A DNA stretch of 64,000 nt, from assembly GCA_036770365.1 (NCBI GenBank), contig DAIPJH010000002.1, forward strand, positions 224,759 through 288,758, given 5' to 3'. The notes under the pieces were generated by a model. That model saw nothing but the letters and a program-made list of their open reading frames with translations, searched no databases and was not told where the DNA came from. The translations under genes and the position numbers were made by a program. This DNA is from DAIPJH01 sp036770365 (GTDB taxonomy: Bacteria > Pseudomonadota > Alphaproteobacteria > Rickettsiales > UBA998). Shown piece by piece: positions 53,600-62,748 of this stretch (the stretch's first letter is position 1; every line of letters starts with the position of its first letter).

Positions 53600-54475
53600 A
53601 TGGCAAGTCTAAAAGAACTTAAAGTTCGTATTGCTTCGGTAAAAAATACGCAAAAAATTACCAAAGCGATGAAAATGGTGGCGGCAGCAAAGTTACGTCG
53701 TGCGACGGAACGCGCCGTTGCTGCACGTCCTTATGCAGAACATATGGAAACTATGGTGCAGTCTTTAGCAAGCGAAGTTAAAGGCAATGAGAATGCACCT
53801 GTGCTTCTTTCAGGAACAGGAAAAAATCATCGTCATTTGCTGGTTGTGATGACTTCTGATCGCGGTCTTTGTGGTGGTTTTAACAGCTCTATCGTACGTT
53901 CAACCCGCCAAAAGATCAATACGCTTCAAGCTGAAGGCAAAGAGGTGTTGATTTATTGCGTAGGTCGTAAAGGTTATGACCAACTACAGATGCAGTTTGG
54001 GAATTTGATTGTTGGGAATTTGTCTGACCTCACCAAACGTGTGGTTGGCTTTGCAGACGCAGCAATGATTGCAGATAAGATTCAAGAAATCTTCGAAGAA
54101 AAAGAATGTGATGTATGTACTGTAGTATATAACGCCTTTAAATCAGCAATTTCTCAAATTGTGACATGGCAACAAATCATTCCTCTTGCCGTAGAAGAAA
54201 CTGAAAATGCTGCTCCTGTTTTGCCGTATAATTACGAACCAGGTGAGCAAGCCTTAATGGAAGCGTTGCTGCCACGTAATATCTCCGTGCAGATTTTCAA
54301 ATCACTTCTTGAGAATGCTGCAAGCGAACAAGGTGCGCGTATGGCAGCAATGGATAATGCAACCCGTAACGCGGGTGAAATGATTAAAAGCCTTACCTTA
54401 GTCTATAACCGAACACGCCAAGCGGCAATTACAAAAGAATTAATTGAAATTATCTCTGGTGCGGAAGCAGTCTAG
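53600..54475 (+). CDS. atpG: ATP synthase F1 subunit gamma
   Basis: This is the central rotor shaft of F1. The 291-residue protein has the conserved N-terminal helix (VRIASVKNTQKITKAMKMVA) and C-terminal helix (ASEQGARMAAMDNATRNAGE), with the central TSDRGLCGGFNSSI block. It lies between atpA and atpD as usual. Confidence 0.96.
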   Translation: MASLKELKVRIASVKNTQKITKAMKMVAAAKLRRATERAVAARPYAEHMETMVQSLASEVKGNENAPVLLSGTGKNHRHLLVVMTSDRGLCGGFNSSIVRSTRQKINTLQAEGKEVLIYCVGRKGYDQLQMQFGNLIVGNLSDLTKRVVGFADAAMIADKIQEIFEEKECDVCTVVYNAFKSAISQIVTWQQIIPLAVEETENAAPVLPYNYEPGEQALMEALLPRNISVQIFKSLLENAASEQGARMAAMDNATRNAGEMIKSLTLVYNRTRQAAITKELIEIISGAEAV

Positions 54476-54526
54476 TTTTTATCACCAGAGACTACATAAA
54501 CGAACTTTTTAAGACAGGAAAAGATC

Positions 54527-55969
54527 ATGGCTACGAAAAAGAAATCCGCATCATCCAAAGGCATTGTCACGAAAGTGATTTCTGCGGTTGTGGACGTAAA
54601 ATTTGATGGTGCATTACCTGCCATTTTGAATGCGCTTGAGTGCGATATTGACGGTCGCCGTCAAGTATTAGAAGTAGCGCAGCATCTTGGTGAAGGCGTT
54701 GTACGTTGCATTGCAATGGACTCTACCGATGGTATGGTGCGCGGTATGGAAGTTACAGATTTAGGCGCGCCTATTTCTGTTCCTGTTGGACGCGAAACAC
54801 TTGGTCGTATTTTTAATGTGATTGGTGAAGCGATTGATGAGCTTGGTGAAGTAAAAACCACTCAAACCATGGGCATTCACCAACCAGCTCCGGATTTCAT
54901 TGATCAGTCAACCGAGTCTGAAATTCTTATCACTGGGATTAAAGTTATCGATCTTCTTGCGCCGTATGCGAAGGGTGGTAAAATTGGTCTCTTCGGTGGT
55001 GCAGGTGTAGGTAAAACCGTACTGATTATGGAGCTTATCAACAACATTGCAAAAGCACACGGCGGGGTATCTGTCTTCGCAGGTGTTGGTGAACGTACTC
55101 GTGAAGGTAACGATTTATACCATGAAATGATGGAATCAAACGTTATTAACCTTGAAGACCAAAGCAAATCTAAAGTGGCACTGGTGTACGGTCAGATGAA
55201 CGAGCCTCCTGGAGCGCGTGCGCGTGTGGCACTTTCTGGCTTGACGATGGCGGAATATTTCCGTGACCAAGAAAACCAAGATGTATTGTTCTTTATGGAT
55301 AACGTATTCCGCTTTACCCAAGCTGGCGCGGAAGTATCAGCTCTACTTGGTCGTATTCCTTCTGCAGTAGGTTATCAACCAACGCTTGCTACTGATATGG
55401 CCGCACTTCAAGAACGCATTACGTCTACGAAAAAAGGTTCAATTACCTCAATTCAAGCGGTATATGTTCCTGCGGATGACTTGACCGATCCTGCCCCAGC
55501 AACTACCTTTGCCCATTTGGATGCGACGACCGTACTTTCTCGTCAAATCGCAGAGCTTGGTATTTACCCAGCAGTAGATCCTCTCGATTCATCTTCGCGT
55601 ATGCTTGATCCTCAAATCATTGGTGATGAACATTACGCAGTTGCACGTGACGTACAAAAAGTGCTTCAAACCTATAAATCTTTGCAAGACATTATTGCGA
55701 TCTTGGGTATGGACGAGCTTTCTGAAGAAGATAAGCTTGTGGTTTCTCGCGCACGTAAAATCCAACGTTTCTTATCACAACCGTTCCACGTTGCAGAAGT
55801 ATTTACAGGTTCTCCAGGTAAATTAGTTGATTTAAAAGATACCATCGCTGGCTTCAAAGGTATTGTTGCTGGTCAATATGATGATATTCCAGAATCAGCG
55901 TTCTACATGGTCGGCACGATGGATGAAGCTTTGGAAAAAGCTCGAAAAATGGCTGCTGAAGCTGCTTAA
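54527..55969 (+). CDS. atpD: ATP synthase F1 subunit beta
   Basis: This is the catalytic subunit of F1. The 480-residue protein has Walker A GGAGVGKTVL, the catalytic GVGERTREGNDLYHEM, the Walker B region VLFFMDNVFRFTQAG and the PAVDPLDSSS motif. A short lysine/serine-rich N-terminal extension (MATKKKSASSK) precedes the conserved barrel. An AGGA site precedes the ATG. Confidence 0.97.
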   Translation: MATKKKSASSKGIVTKVISAVVDVKFDGALPAILNALECDIDGRRQVLEVAQHLGEGVVRCIAMDSTDGMVRGMEVTDLGAPISVPVGRETLGRIFNVIGEAIDELGEVKTTQTMGIHQPAPDFIDQSTESEILITGIKVIDLLAPYAKGGKIGLFGGAGVGKTVLIMELINNIAKAHGGVSVFAGVGERTREGNDLYHEMMESNVINLEDQSKSKVALVYGQMNEPPGARARVALSGLTMAEYFRDQENQDVLFFMDNVFRFTQAGAEVSALLGRIPSAVGYQPTLATDMAALQERITSTKKGSITSIQAVYVPADDLTDPAPATTFAHLDATTVLSRQIAELGIYPAVDPLDSSSRMLDPQIIGDEHYAVARDVQKVLQTYKSLQDIIAILGMDELSEEDKLVVSRARKIQRFLSQPFHVAEVFTGSPGKLVDLKDTIAGFKGIVAGQYDDIPESAFYMVGTMDEALEKARKMAAEAA

Positions 55970-55990
55970 TGACTCAAAAGGATTACTAGC

Positions 55991-56395
55991 ATGACCACCT
56001 CGAACCTTAAAATCAATTTAGTTACTCCAGAAAAACTCTATCTGAGCGAAGACGCTGAGATTGTAGTTGCTCCGGGCGTACTCGGTGATTTTGGTGCGAT
56101 GAGCGGTCATGCTCCTTTTGTCAGTCTGCTTCGCCCAGGTGTTATCGACATCACACTACAAAACGGTGAACAATCTAAACTCTTTATTGTAAGCGGTTTT
56201 GTTGAAGTAAACGACACAAGCTGTACCATTTTAGCAGAAGAAGTTTTTCCTCTTGCAGATATTACTTCAGACAATGTGCAAAAAGAAATCGCTCAAATTC
56301 AATTTGATCTTGAGCATGCTTCTTCTGAACGAGAACGTGAGAAACTTCAATCCAAACGTGAAGTTGCTGAATTAAAGTTACAATTTGCAAAATAA
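55991..56395 (+). CDS. atpC: ATP synthase F1 subunit epsilon
   Basis: This subunit couples the gamma shaft to the c-ring and inhibits ATP hydrolysis. The 134-residue protein has the N-terminal beta-sandwich (LVTPEKLYLSEDAEIVVAPG and DFGAMSGHAPFVSLLRPG) and a C-terminal helical hairpin. Last gene of the atp operon; a hairpin with a T-run follows. Confidence 0.94.
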   Translation: MTTSNLKINLVTPEKLYLSEDAEIVVAPGVLGDFGAMSGHAPFVSLLRPGVIDITLQNGEQSKLFIVSGFVEVNDTSCTILAEEVFPLADITSDNVQKEIAQIQFDLEHASSEREREKLQSKREVAELKLQFAK

Positions 56396-56439
56396 TTTGC
56401 TTTCTACGAATTATTTTTATATCGGCATGATAATTGCAA

Positions 56440-56467
56440 AACACTTTCTAAATTAGAAAGGTGTTTT
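56440..56467 (+). terminator. Hairpin with T-run between atpC and the next gene
   Basis: AACACTTTCT (56440-56449) pairs with AGAAAGGTGTT (56455-56465) with one bulged G, followed by T residues. It looks like the atp operon terminator, but the right arm also contains the AGAAAGG ribosome-binding site of the gene starting at 56469, so it may modulate that gene. Confidence 0.6.
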
Positions 56468-56468
56468 T

Positions 56469-57032
56469 ATGCATATCACAGACGCACACTCGACACAAAA
56501 ATCGCTTCAATCGACCACTTTAACGCCTGATACGAAAAACAGACCATCCATTTCTTTTGGTGATGTTCTTGATAGCGTTAATCCACTTCAACATATCCCT
56601 GTGGTTTCATCCCTTTATCGTAGCGTTACTGGCGATGAAATATCACAATCAGCGCGTCTCGTCGGTGATAGCCTTTATGGTGGTGTGATAGGAGCAACTT
56701 CTGCTGTAATCAATATTCTTACTGAAAATATTACAGGTAAGGACATCACTGAAAATGTTGTAGCAAGCTTAACTGAAACCGCACACAATTCCCAATATCA
56801 AGATCTTGGGGCAACGCCGCTTACCGCAAACAATGACATTAACATAGAACTATCAACATCTTCTGCGACAAGTTCTACCACAAAACAACAAGCAAAAGAG
56901 ATGAACAAGAGCTTTTTTGAGCTGACAAAAGAAGCAAAACTTGTTGAGGTGAATAATCTTGGGTTGGATAATGAAGGGCTTCGCACCCAGTTAATGGGGC
57001 AACTAGATGAAACGTTCTATAAGAAATTATAG
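56469..57032 (+). CDS. Conserved protein of unknown function
   Basis: This 187-residue protein contains the block SFGDVLDSVNPLQHIPVVSS followed by LYRSVTGDEIS, a Gly-rich hydrophobic stretch (LYGGVIGATSAVINIL) and NITGKD. I recognise this arrangement as a recurring uncharacterised alphaproteobacterial type, but know no function. The hydrophobic stretch is short and the C-terminal third is Ser/Thr-rich and polar. No signal peptide is seen. It has an AGAAAGG site within a hairpin. Its end overlaps the convergent yggS by 6 bases. Confidence 0.75.
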   Translation: MHITDAHSTQKSLQSTTLTPDTKNRPSISFGDVLDSVNPLQHIPVVSSLYRSVTGDEISQSARLVGDSLYGGVIGATSAVINILTENITGKDITENVVASLTETAHNSQYQDLGATPLTANNDINIELSTSSATSSTTKQQAKEMNKSFFELTKEAKLVEVNNLGLDNEGLRTQLMGQLDETFYKKL

Positions 57033-57692
57033 ATTTTCTCTTCTTTCTCCAAAAAGCAATGTACCAACACGCACTTCTGTCGATCCTAGGCTCAGAGCAA
57101 GCTCATAATCTGAACTCATCCCCATGCTTAAATTTTCAAGCCCATAACGTTTACTTAACTTACGCATTAAAGCAAAATAAGGGGCGGGAGACTTATCTTC
57201 TGGTGGAATACACATCAACCCCGTAATTCGTAATCCTGAATTATGAGCATATTCAAATAATAATGGCAATTCATCTAAACTTACACCCGCTTTTTGAGGT
57301 TCTTTCCCTATATTAACTTGAATAAAATATTCGCATTTTTTTGAACATTTCTTTTCAGCTTTTATCAAGGCATCCACAAGTTTCATTCTGTCAAGGGATT
57401 CAATGACATCAAACAATCGTACGGCTTCTTCAGCTTTATTTGTTTGTAATGCCCCAATAAGATGAAGTTTGATATGTACATATTCATTTTTAAGAACTTC
57501 CCACTTTGATTTTGCTTCTTGAACTTTATTTTCTCCATATGAAAAATGACCTTGATCAATCAAAACTTTGATTTTTTCTATGGTTTGTCCTTTGCTTACC
57601 GCAAGCAAAGTAATCCTTCTCCCAAAAACAGCATTACTTAGTTTTTGTTTAATCTCTTCATAGTTTTGTAAAATAAAATCTTTGTATATCAT
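57027..57692 (-). CDS. YggS-family PLP homeostasis protein
   Basis: This 221-residue single-domain PLP-binding protein (YggS/PROSC/PLPBP) binds pyridoxal 5'-phosphate without known catalysis and influences B6 and amino-acid balance. The PLP lysine is in LLAVSKGQTIEKI, followed by FSYGENKVQEA, HLIGALQTNKA and GLMCIPP, and near the end LSMGMSSDYELALSLGSTEVRVG. The start at MIYKDFILQN gives the normal length; upstream in-frame starts (57710, 57821) are less likely. Confidence 0.92.
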   Translation of the reverse strand: MIYKDFILQNYEEIKQKLSNAVFGRRITLLAVSKGQTIEKIKVLIDQGHFSYGENKVQEAKSKWEVLKNEYVHIKLHLIGALQTNKAEEAVRLFDVIESLDRMKLVDALIKAEKKCSKKCEYFIQVNIGKEPQKAGVSLDELPLLFEYAHNSGLRITGLMCIPPEDKSPAPYFALMRKLSKRYGLENLSMGMSSDYELALSLGSTEVRVGTLLFGERRENL

Positions 57693-57939
57693 TTTGTTTT
57701 TCTTTATCATTTTTATTACAAGAATGGTTTTTCTCTCTCTTAACTCCGTAATGTTTTTTGTGGTAAAATCGCAACAAATCGCCTTATTATACCACTTAAA
57801 CCCTAAACTATTGCATCTCACTCTTGCCTCTAAGCATAAATCAGTACAAAAGGTATGGCAAGGATACGCTTGGGGCGTAACCGAGTTCTAGCATGGCTAG
57901 ACTTAAACGCTAATTTTAAAATAGATTAGGATGATTATC

Positions 57940-59046
57940 ATGAAAAAAATTCTTCTCGGGACTTCTGGTCTTGTTGCAGCTGTTGCCCTTTATGCGGGTG
58001 CTGCTGCTGCTGAGACTCCAAAAGTAACTGTAGGTGGTTTTGTTGACTTCCAGGCAGGCATTGCTAGCGATGATCTTGATGCAGGTCAACGCGCTCACGG
58101 TTTCCGTAACGATTCTGAAGTTACTTTCCATGTTGATGGCAAGAATGACGCTGGTTTAAACTACGGTGCAGTTGCTGATTTGGAAGCAGATGTAACCGCT
58201 GATGCTGATGGCCAAGGCTTGAATGCTTCTCGTACATTTGTGTTCCTTGATGGTGCATTCGGTCGTTTTGAAATGGGTTCAAACACAGGTGCTTCTCAAG
58301 CTCTTAAAGTTGACGCTTCTAACGTAGCTGTTGCTACCGGTGGCATCAACGGTGCATGGACATATTTCGCGAACGTTCCAACAGGCGCATTCATCACCAC
58401 TCCAAAACTTCCTTTAGCACACGGTTCTACCGCTGCTTTGGGTGATGAGTCTGTTGATAACAACAACAAAATCACTTATTACTCTCCACGCATGTCTGGC
58501 GTTCAGTTGGGTATAAGCTACGCTCCAGATTCTGCGGATCGTGGTCAAACCGTTTCTCGTGCTGACACCAACGCTGGTCAGTCTGGTGACAATTTTGACG
58601 TAGCTCTTTCTTATGCTAACCAATTTGATGACGTGTCTGTAGCAGCAGCTGCAACCAGCGAATTCGGTAGCGCAGAATCAGCAACAACCGAGGATCTTTC
58701 TGCTTGGAACGTTGGTGGTTCACTTGGTTATGCTGGTTTCAGCCTAGCTGGTTCTTATGGTAACTGGAATGATAGTTTGACCGCTTCTGGTGTTGATGCT
58801 GATTACTGGACCGCTGGCGTTGCTTATAACGCTGGTGCATTTGGTGCATCTGTTAGCTACCTAAACAGCACCATTGATGCTGGTACTGATAGCGATTTCA
58901 GCAACATCGTTGTTGGCGCGGATTACAAACTTGCTCCAGGTCTTACCCCATACGCAGAAGTTAGCGTATTTGAGTTTGATCCAGCAGGTACTGTAAACGA
59001 CAACAATGGTACTGTTGTTCTTTTGGGTACACAGCTTGCTTTCTAA
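57940..59046 (+). CDS. Outer-membrane porin
   Basis: This 368-residue protein has a clear signal peptide (MKKILLGTSGLVAAVALYAG, cleavage near AAAA/ETPKV), a general-porin first strand (VTVGGFVDFQAGI), alternating beta-strand pattern with Gly- and Ala-rich turns, ELEAD-like and GRFEMGSNTG loops as in alphaproteobacterial porins, and a C-terminal Phe (LLGTQLAF) as the BamA recognition signal. An AGGA site precedes the ATG. It has its own terminator and is likely abundant; solute selectivity is unknown. Confidence 0.9.
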   Translation: MKKILLGTSGLVAAVALYAGAAAAETPKVTVGGFVDFQAGIASDDLDAGQRAHGFRNDSEVTFHVDGKNDAGLNYGAVADLEADVTADADGQGLNASRTFVFLDGAFGRFEMGSNTGASQALKVDASNVAVATGGINGAWTYFANVPTGAFITTPKLPLAHGSTAALGDESVDNNNKITYYSPRMSGVQLGISYAPDSADRGQTVSRADTNAGQSGDNFDVALSYANQFDDVSVAAAATSEFGSAESATTEDLSAWNVGGSLGYAGFSLAGSYGNWNDSLTASGVDADYWTAGVAYNAGAFGASVSYLNSTIDAGTDSDFSNIVVGADYKLAPGLTPYAEVSVFEFDPAGTVNDNNGTVVLLGTQLAF

Positions 59047-59069
59047 TCTGAAAGTCTTGTGCTATAAGG

Positions 59070-59097
59070 AGGGCGGCGTGAAAGCGTCGCCCTTTTT
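59070..59097 (+). terminator. Rho-independent terminator of the porin gene
   Basis: AGGGCGGCG (59070-59078) pairs with CGTCGCCCT (59085-59093) with one G-T wobble, followed by a T-run. It ends 51 bases after the porin stop. Confidence 0.85.
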
Positions 59098-59117
59098 GTT
59101 TTAGCGAAAGATTTTTT

Positions 59118-59642
59118 ATGTCTAAAAATAATTCTTATTTTCTTAGTGTTTTTTGCTTAAGTATCATACTTTCTGCCTGTGATGGCAGCGACACAAAACA
59201 GTCCTATCCTGTCGATACTGAACACAGACTAAAAGAGGCTCGCGGTAAAATTTCTGGAGACGGCGGCATTACTCTTTTTGGACGTGACGGTGATAATGGT
59301 TCAGGTTCTAGTTCTGGGATTGGTGTTAATAATTTCTTATGGCGCGCTAGCCTAGATACGCTTTCTTTTATGCCGCTTGCTTCTGCTGATCCTTTTGGTG
59401 GTGTCATCATTTCTGATTGGTATGAAGATTCAAAATCAAAAGGCGAACGATTTAAAATCAATGTGTTAATACTTGACAAAACGTTACGTGCTGATGGTGT
59501 CAAAGTAAAAGTATTCAAACAAACCAAAGATATTAAAGGGATGTGGCAGGACAGTCCTGTTGCAGAAAACGTCGCCCGTGATATGGAAAACACCATTCTG
59601 ACTCGCGCACGTGAACTTAAAGTACAGCAAATTCAAAAATAA
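59118..59642 (+). CDS. DUF3576 family lipoprotein
   Basis: This 174-residue lipoprotein has signal sequence and lipobox LSAC (Cys21). The GIGVNNFLWRASLDTLSFMPLASADPFGGVI stretch, split here as GIGVNNFLWRASLDT and PLASADPFGGVI, and the following DWYEDSKSKGERFKINVLIL region identify the DUF3576 family of Alphaproteobacteria. It sits directly upstream of leuS-lptE-holA, its usual place, hinting at an envelope role. Function unknown. Confidence 0.85.
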   Translation: MSKNNSYFLSVFCLSIILSACDGSDTKQSYPVDTEHRLKEARGKISGDGGITLFGRDGDNGSGSSSGIGVNNFLWRASLDTLSFMPLASADPFGGVIISDWYEDSKSKGERFKINVLILDKTLRADGVKVKVFKQTKDIKGMWQDSPVAENVARDMENTILTRARELKVQQIQK

Positions 59643-59666
59643 CCTTCATAATCATAGTATAAAAAC

Positions 59667-62240
59667 ATGAATCCACGTTACTCATTCCGTGAAGAAGAAA
59701 CTCGCTGGCAAAAAATTTGGGAAGATGCTAATCTTTTTTCTTCCTCATTAAATCCCAACGCCCCTCATTTCTATGTACTAGAAATGTTTCCCTATCCTTC
59801 AGGGAACATTCATATGGGTCATGTTCGTAATTATACACTTGGGGATGTCATTGCTCGTTATAAACGTTCCAAAGGATTCAATGTACTCCATCCTATGGGT
59901 TGGGATGCTTTTGGGCTTCCTGCTGAAAATGCAGCGATTCAAAATAATGTTCACCCTGCAGCTTGGACCTATAAAAATATTGATACTATGCGTGAACAAC
60001 TTAAATCTATAGGACTTTCTTATGATTGGACGCGCGAAATCGCAACATGTTCACCCGATTATTATCAACATGAACAACGTTTTTTTCTGGATATGCTCAA
60101 AGCCGGCATTGCTTATCGTAAAGAAGCCGTGGTCAATTGGGATCCCATTGACAACACCGTACTTGCTAATGAACAGGTAATTGAGGGCAGGGGATGGCGT
60201 TCTGGTGCGCCTATTGAACGACGCACTTTGTCACAATGGTTTTTAAAAATTACTGATTATGCCGATGATCTATTGTCTTCTCTTGATACACTTGATGGCT
60301 GGCCAGATCGTGTTCGATTGATGCAGGAGAAATGGATTGGAAAATCTACGGGAGCTTTACTTAATTTTACTATCGTAGGTGAAAACAAAATAATTGATGT
60401 CTATACTACGCGACCTGATACGCTTTATGGCATGTCTTTTTGTGCTATTTCATCAGAGCATCCTCTTGCTATTGAGCTTTCACAAACAAACCTTACCATT
60501 AAACAATTTCGTGAAGAATGTTCACGTCTTGGTACAAGCGAAGAAGTAATAGAAAAAGCAGAAAAAAAGGGGATAGATACAGGTCTTCGTGTTAAACATC
60601 CTTTTATGGATAAAGACTTTCCTATCTATATCGCTAATTTCGTTTTGATGGATTATGGTACTGGAGCTGTTTTTGGTTGTCCTGCTCATGACCAGCGTGA
60701 CCTAGATTTTGCACGTAAATATCATTTAGAAGTTATGCCTGTTGTTTGTCCACAAGACACAAACGCTCAAACTTTTCGCATAGACAATGAAGCCTTTACA
60801 GAAAAGGGCATAATGATCAATTCAGAGTTCTTAAATGGACTAGATACAGATACAGCCAAAGAAAAATCCATCGAACGTTTAGTAAAACAAGGACAGGGTG
60901 AAAAACGCATCCAATTCCGTCTACGTGATTGGGGAGTTTCTCGTCAACGCTATTGGGGGTGTCCTATCCCTATTATCTATTGTGACGCTTGTGGAGTCGT
61001 TCCTGTCCCACCAGAACAATTGCCCGTTACTTTACCTGAAGATGTCAATTTTGATAGGGCGGGCAATCCTCTAGATCATCATCCAACATGGAAACATGTC
61101 AAATGTCCTACCTGTCAAAAACCCGCCATGCGAGAAACTGATACTTTTGATACTTTCTTTGAATCTTCGTGGTATTTTGCACGTTTTTGTTCTCCACATG
61201 CACTTCATGGTATTGATAAAGACGCTTCATCAGCATGGTTGCCTGTAGATTGTTATATTGGTGGTATTGAGCATGCGGTTTTACATTTGCTTTATTCTCG
61301 TTTCTTTACACGTGCGTTGGAAACATGTGGTTATGTGACCATTAAAGAACCTTTCAAAGGTCTTTATACTCAAGGCATGATTTGTCATGAAACTTATAAA
61401 AATAAGGAAGGACAGTGGCTCTATCCAGAAGATATTAGCAAAAACGAACAAGGACAGTGGATAGAAATAAAAACTGGGAATCCTGTGACTGTCGGTCGCT
61501 CTGAAAAGATGAGTAAATCTAAAAAGAACACTGTTGATCCTCGCCATATCATCACGACTTATGGTGCAGATACTGCACGTTTATTTATGCTTTCTGATAG
61601 CCCACCTGAGCGTGATCTAGAATGGACGGATTCAGGTATTGATGGTGCTTGGCGTTATATCAATCGTATTTGGCGATTTATATTTGAAAATATTGATCTG
61701 TTAAAGTCTGTTGATCTTTCACAAAAACCAGAAAATTTTGAAAGTGATTGTCTCAAAATTCGTAAAAAAACCCATCAAACTATTGATCAAATTGGTAAGG
61801 ACATTGAAATTTTTCATTTTAATAAAGCCGTTGCACGCCTTCGTGAATTAAGTAATGATCTTTTTGCTTTTGATATTTCCGTTTCTTATGAACATACATG
61901 GGTTATCCGTGAGGGAGTAGACGCCTTTATTTTACTTATTTCACCCTTCTTACCTCATTTATCTGAAGCTTTGTGGGAAGCTTTAGGTCACACAAACATG
62001 GTAAGTACACAAACATGGCCTGTTGCAGATCCCATTTTACTTATTGAAGATTTTATCACTCTTGCAGTACAAGTTAATGGAAAACTTCGTGCAACTGTGG
62101 ATGTTACAAAAAACACTTCAAATAAGACTTTAGAACAGCTTGCACTTGAACATGAAAATGTAAAAGCTCATATTCAAGATAAGGAAATTGTAAAAATAAT
62201 CATTGTACCTGGTAAAATTATCAATGTTGTTGCAAAATAA
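59667..62240 (+). CDS. leuS: Leucyl-tRNA synthetase
   Basis: LeuS charges tRNA-Leu. The 857-residue class I synthetase has the HIGH-type motif PSGNIHMGHVRNY, the editing domain with TTRPDTLYG, the CSACG-like zinc loop replaced by CDACGVVPV and CPTCQKPA, and KMSKS in EKMSKSKKNTVDP. Length is normal. It overlaps the start of lptE by 17 bases. Confidence 0.97.
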   Translation: MNPRYSFREEETRWQKIWEDANLFSSSLNPNAPHFYVLEMFPYPSGNIHMGHVRNYTLGDVIARYKRSKGFNVLHPMGWDAFGLPAENAAIQNNVHPAAWTYKNIDTMREQLKSIGLSYDWTREIATCSPDYYQHEQRFFLDMLKAGIAYRKEAVVNWDPIDNTVLANEQVIEGRGWRSGAPIERRTLSQWFLKITDYADDLLSSLDTLDGWPDRVRLMQEKWIGKSTGALLNFTIVGENKIIDVYTTRPDTLYGMSFCAISSEHPLAIELSQTNLTIKQFREECSRLGTSEEVIEKAEKKGIDTGLRVKHPFMDKDFPIYIANFVLMDYGTGAVFGCPAHDQRDLDFARKYHLEVMPVVCPQDTNAQTFRIDNEAFTEKGIMINSEFLNGLDTDTAKEKSIERLVKQGQGEKRIQFRLRDWGVSRQRYWGCPIPIIYCDACGVVPVPPEQLPVTLPEDVNFDRAGNPLDHHPTWKHVKCPTCQKPAMRETDTFDTFFESSWYFARFCSPHALHGIDKDASSAWLPVDCYIGGIEHAVLHLLYSRFFTRALETCGYVTIKEPFKGLYTQGMICHETYKNKEGQWLYPEDISKNEQGQWIEIKTGNPVTVGRSEKMSKSKKNTVDPRHIITTYGADTARLFMLSDSPPERDLEWTDSGIDGAWRYINRIWRFIFENIDLLKSVDLSQKPENFESDCLKIRKKTHQTIDQIGKDIEIFHFNKAVARLRELSNDLFAFDISVSYEHTWVIREGVDAFILLISPFLPHLSEALWEALGHTNMVSTQTWPVADPILLIEDFITLAVQVNGKLRATVDVTKNTSNKTLEQLALEHENVKAHIQDKEIVKIIIVPGKIINVVAK

Positions 62241-62748
62241 GAAATTTATTTTTTTCATCTGTTTATGTAGCAGCATTCTTTCAGCGTGCGGTTTTTCACC
62301 TGTCTATGAAATAAAACAAAATTCATCAAATATCACTTTACCAGCAATAGAAATTACGGGACTTTCTGGACATGATGGTAATTTATTAAAATATGACCTC
62401 GAAGATGAATTTAATCCTGATAATCGACTTACTCAAAAAGACTTTATTTTAAATGCATCTATTAAAATGGAATTTTTGCCTGTTCTTATTGAACCAAATG
62501 GAAAAATTCATCGCTATCGTATTAAGATATTATCTCCTTTTGAATTAAAGAAAAAACAAAATTTAAACCTTATAGAAAAAGGTATGATTACACGTACTGT
62601 AAGTTATAATGTTTCAGACTCTGATTATAGTTCTTTTATTGCACCGCAAGATGCAATTAAGCGAGGATTAAAAGAAATTGCTCATGAATATCGTAATCGT
62701 TTTTCTGCATTGTTTTCTCGTTTGTCCCCTAAAGATTCATCATTATGA
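62224..62748 (+). CDS. lptE: LPS assembly lipoprotein LptE
   Basis: LptE plugs the LptD barrel in the outer membrane. The 174-residue protein has a signal with lipobox LSACGFSPVY (Cys22), the usual opening of alphaproteobacterial LptE. Sequence conservation beyond that is low, and position between leuS and holA supports the call. The ATG at 62224 has no clear ribosome-binding site and lies in the end of leuS. It overlaps holA by 4 bases. Confidence 0.87.
   Translation: MLLQNKKFIFFICLCSSILSACGFSPVYEIKQNSSNITLPAIEITGLSGHDGNLLKYDLEDEFNPDNRLTQKDFILNASIKMEFLPVLIEPNGKIHRYRIKILSPFELKKKQNLNLIEKGMITRTVSYNVSDSDYSSFIAPQDAIKRGLKEIAHEYRNRFSALFSRLSPKDSSL

Noticed and set aside
57693..57939. Plus-strand frame 57682-57891 in the yggS / porin gap
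   Set aside because: Very low-complexity hydrophobic translation overlapping the start of yggS; no known motif. The gap more likely holds only promoters.
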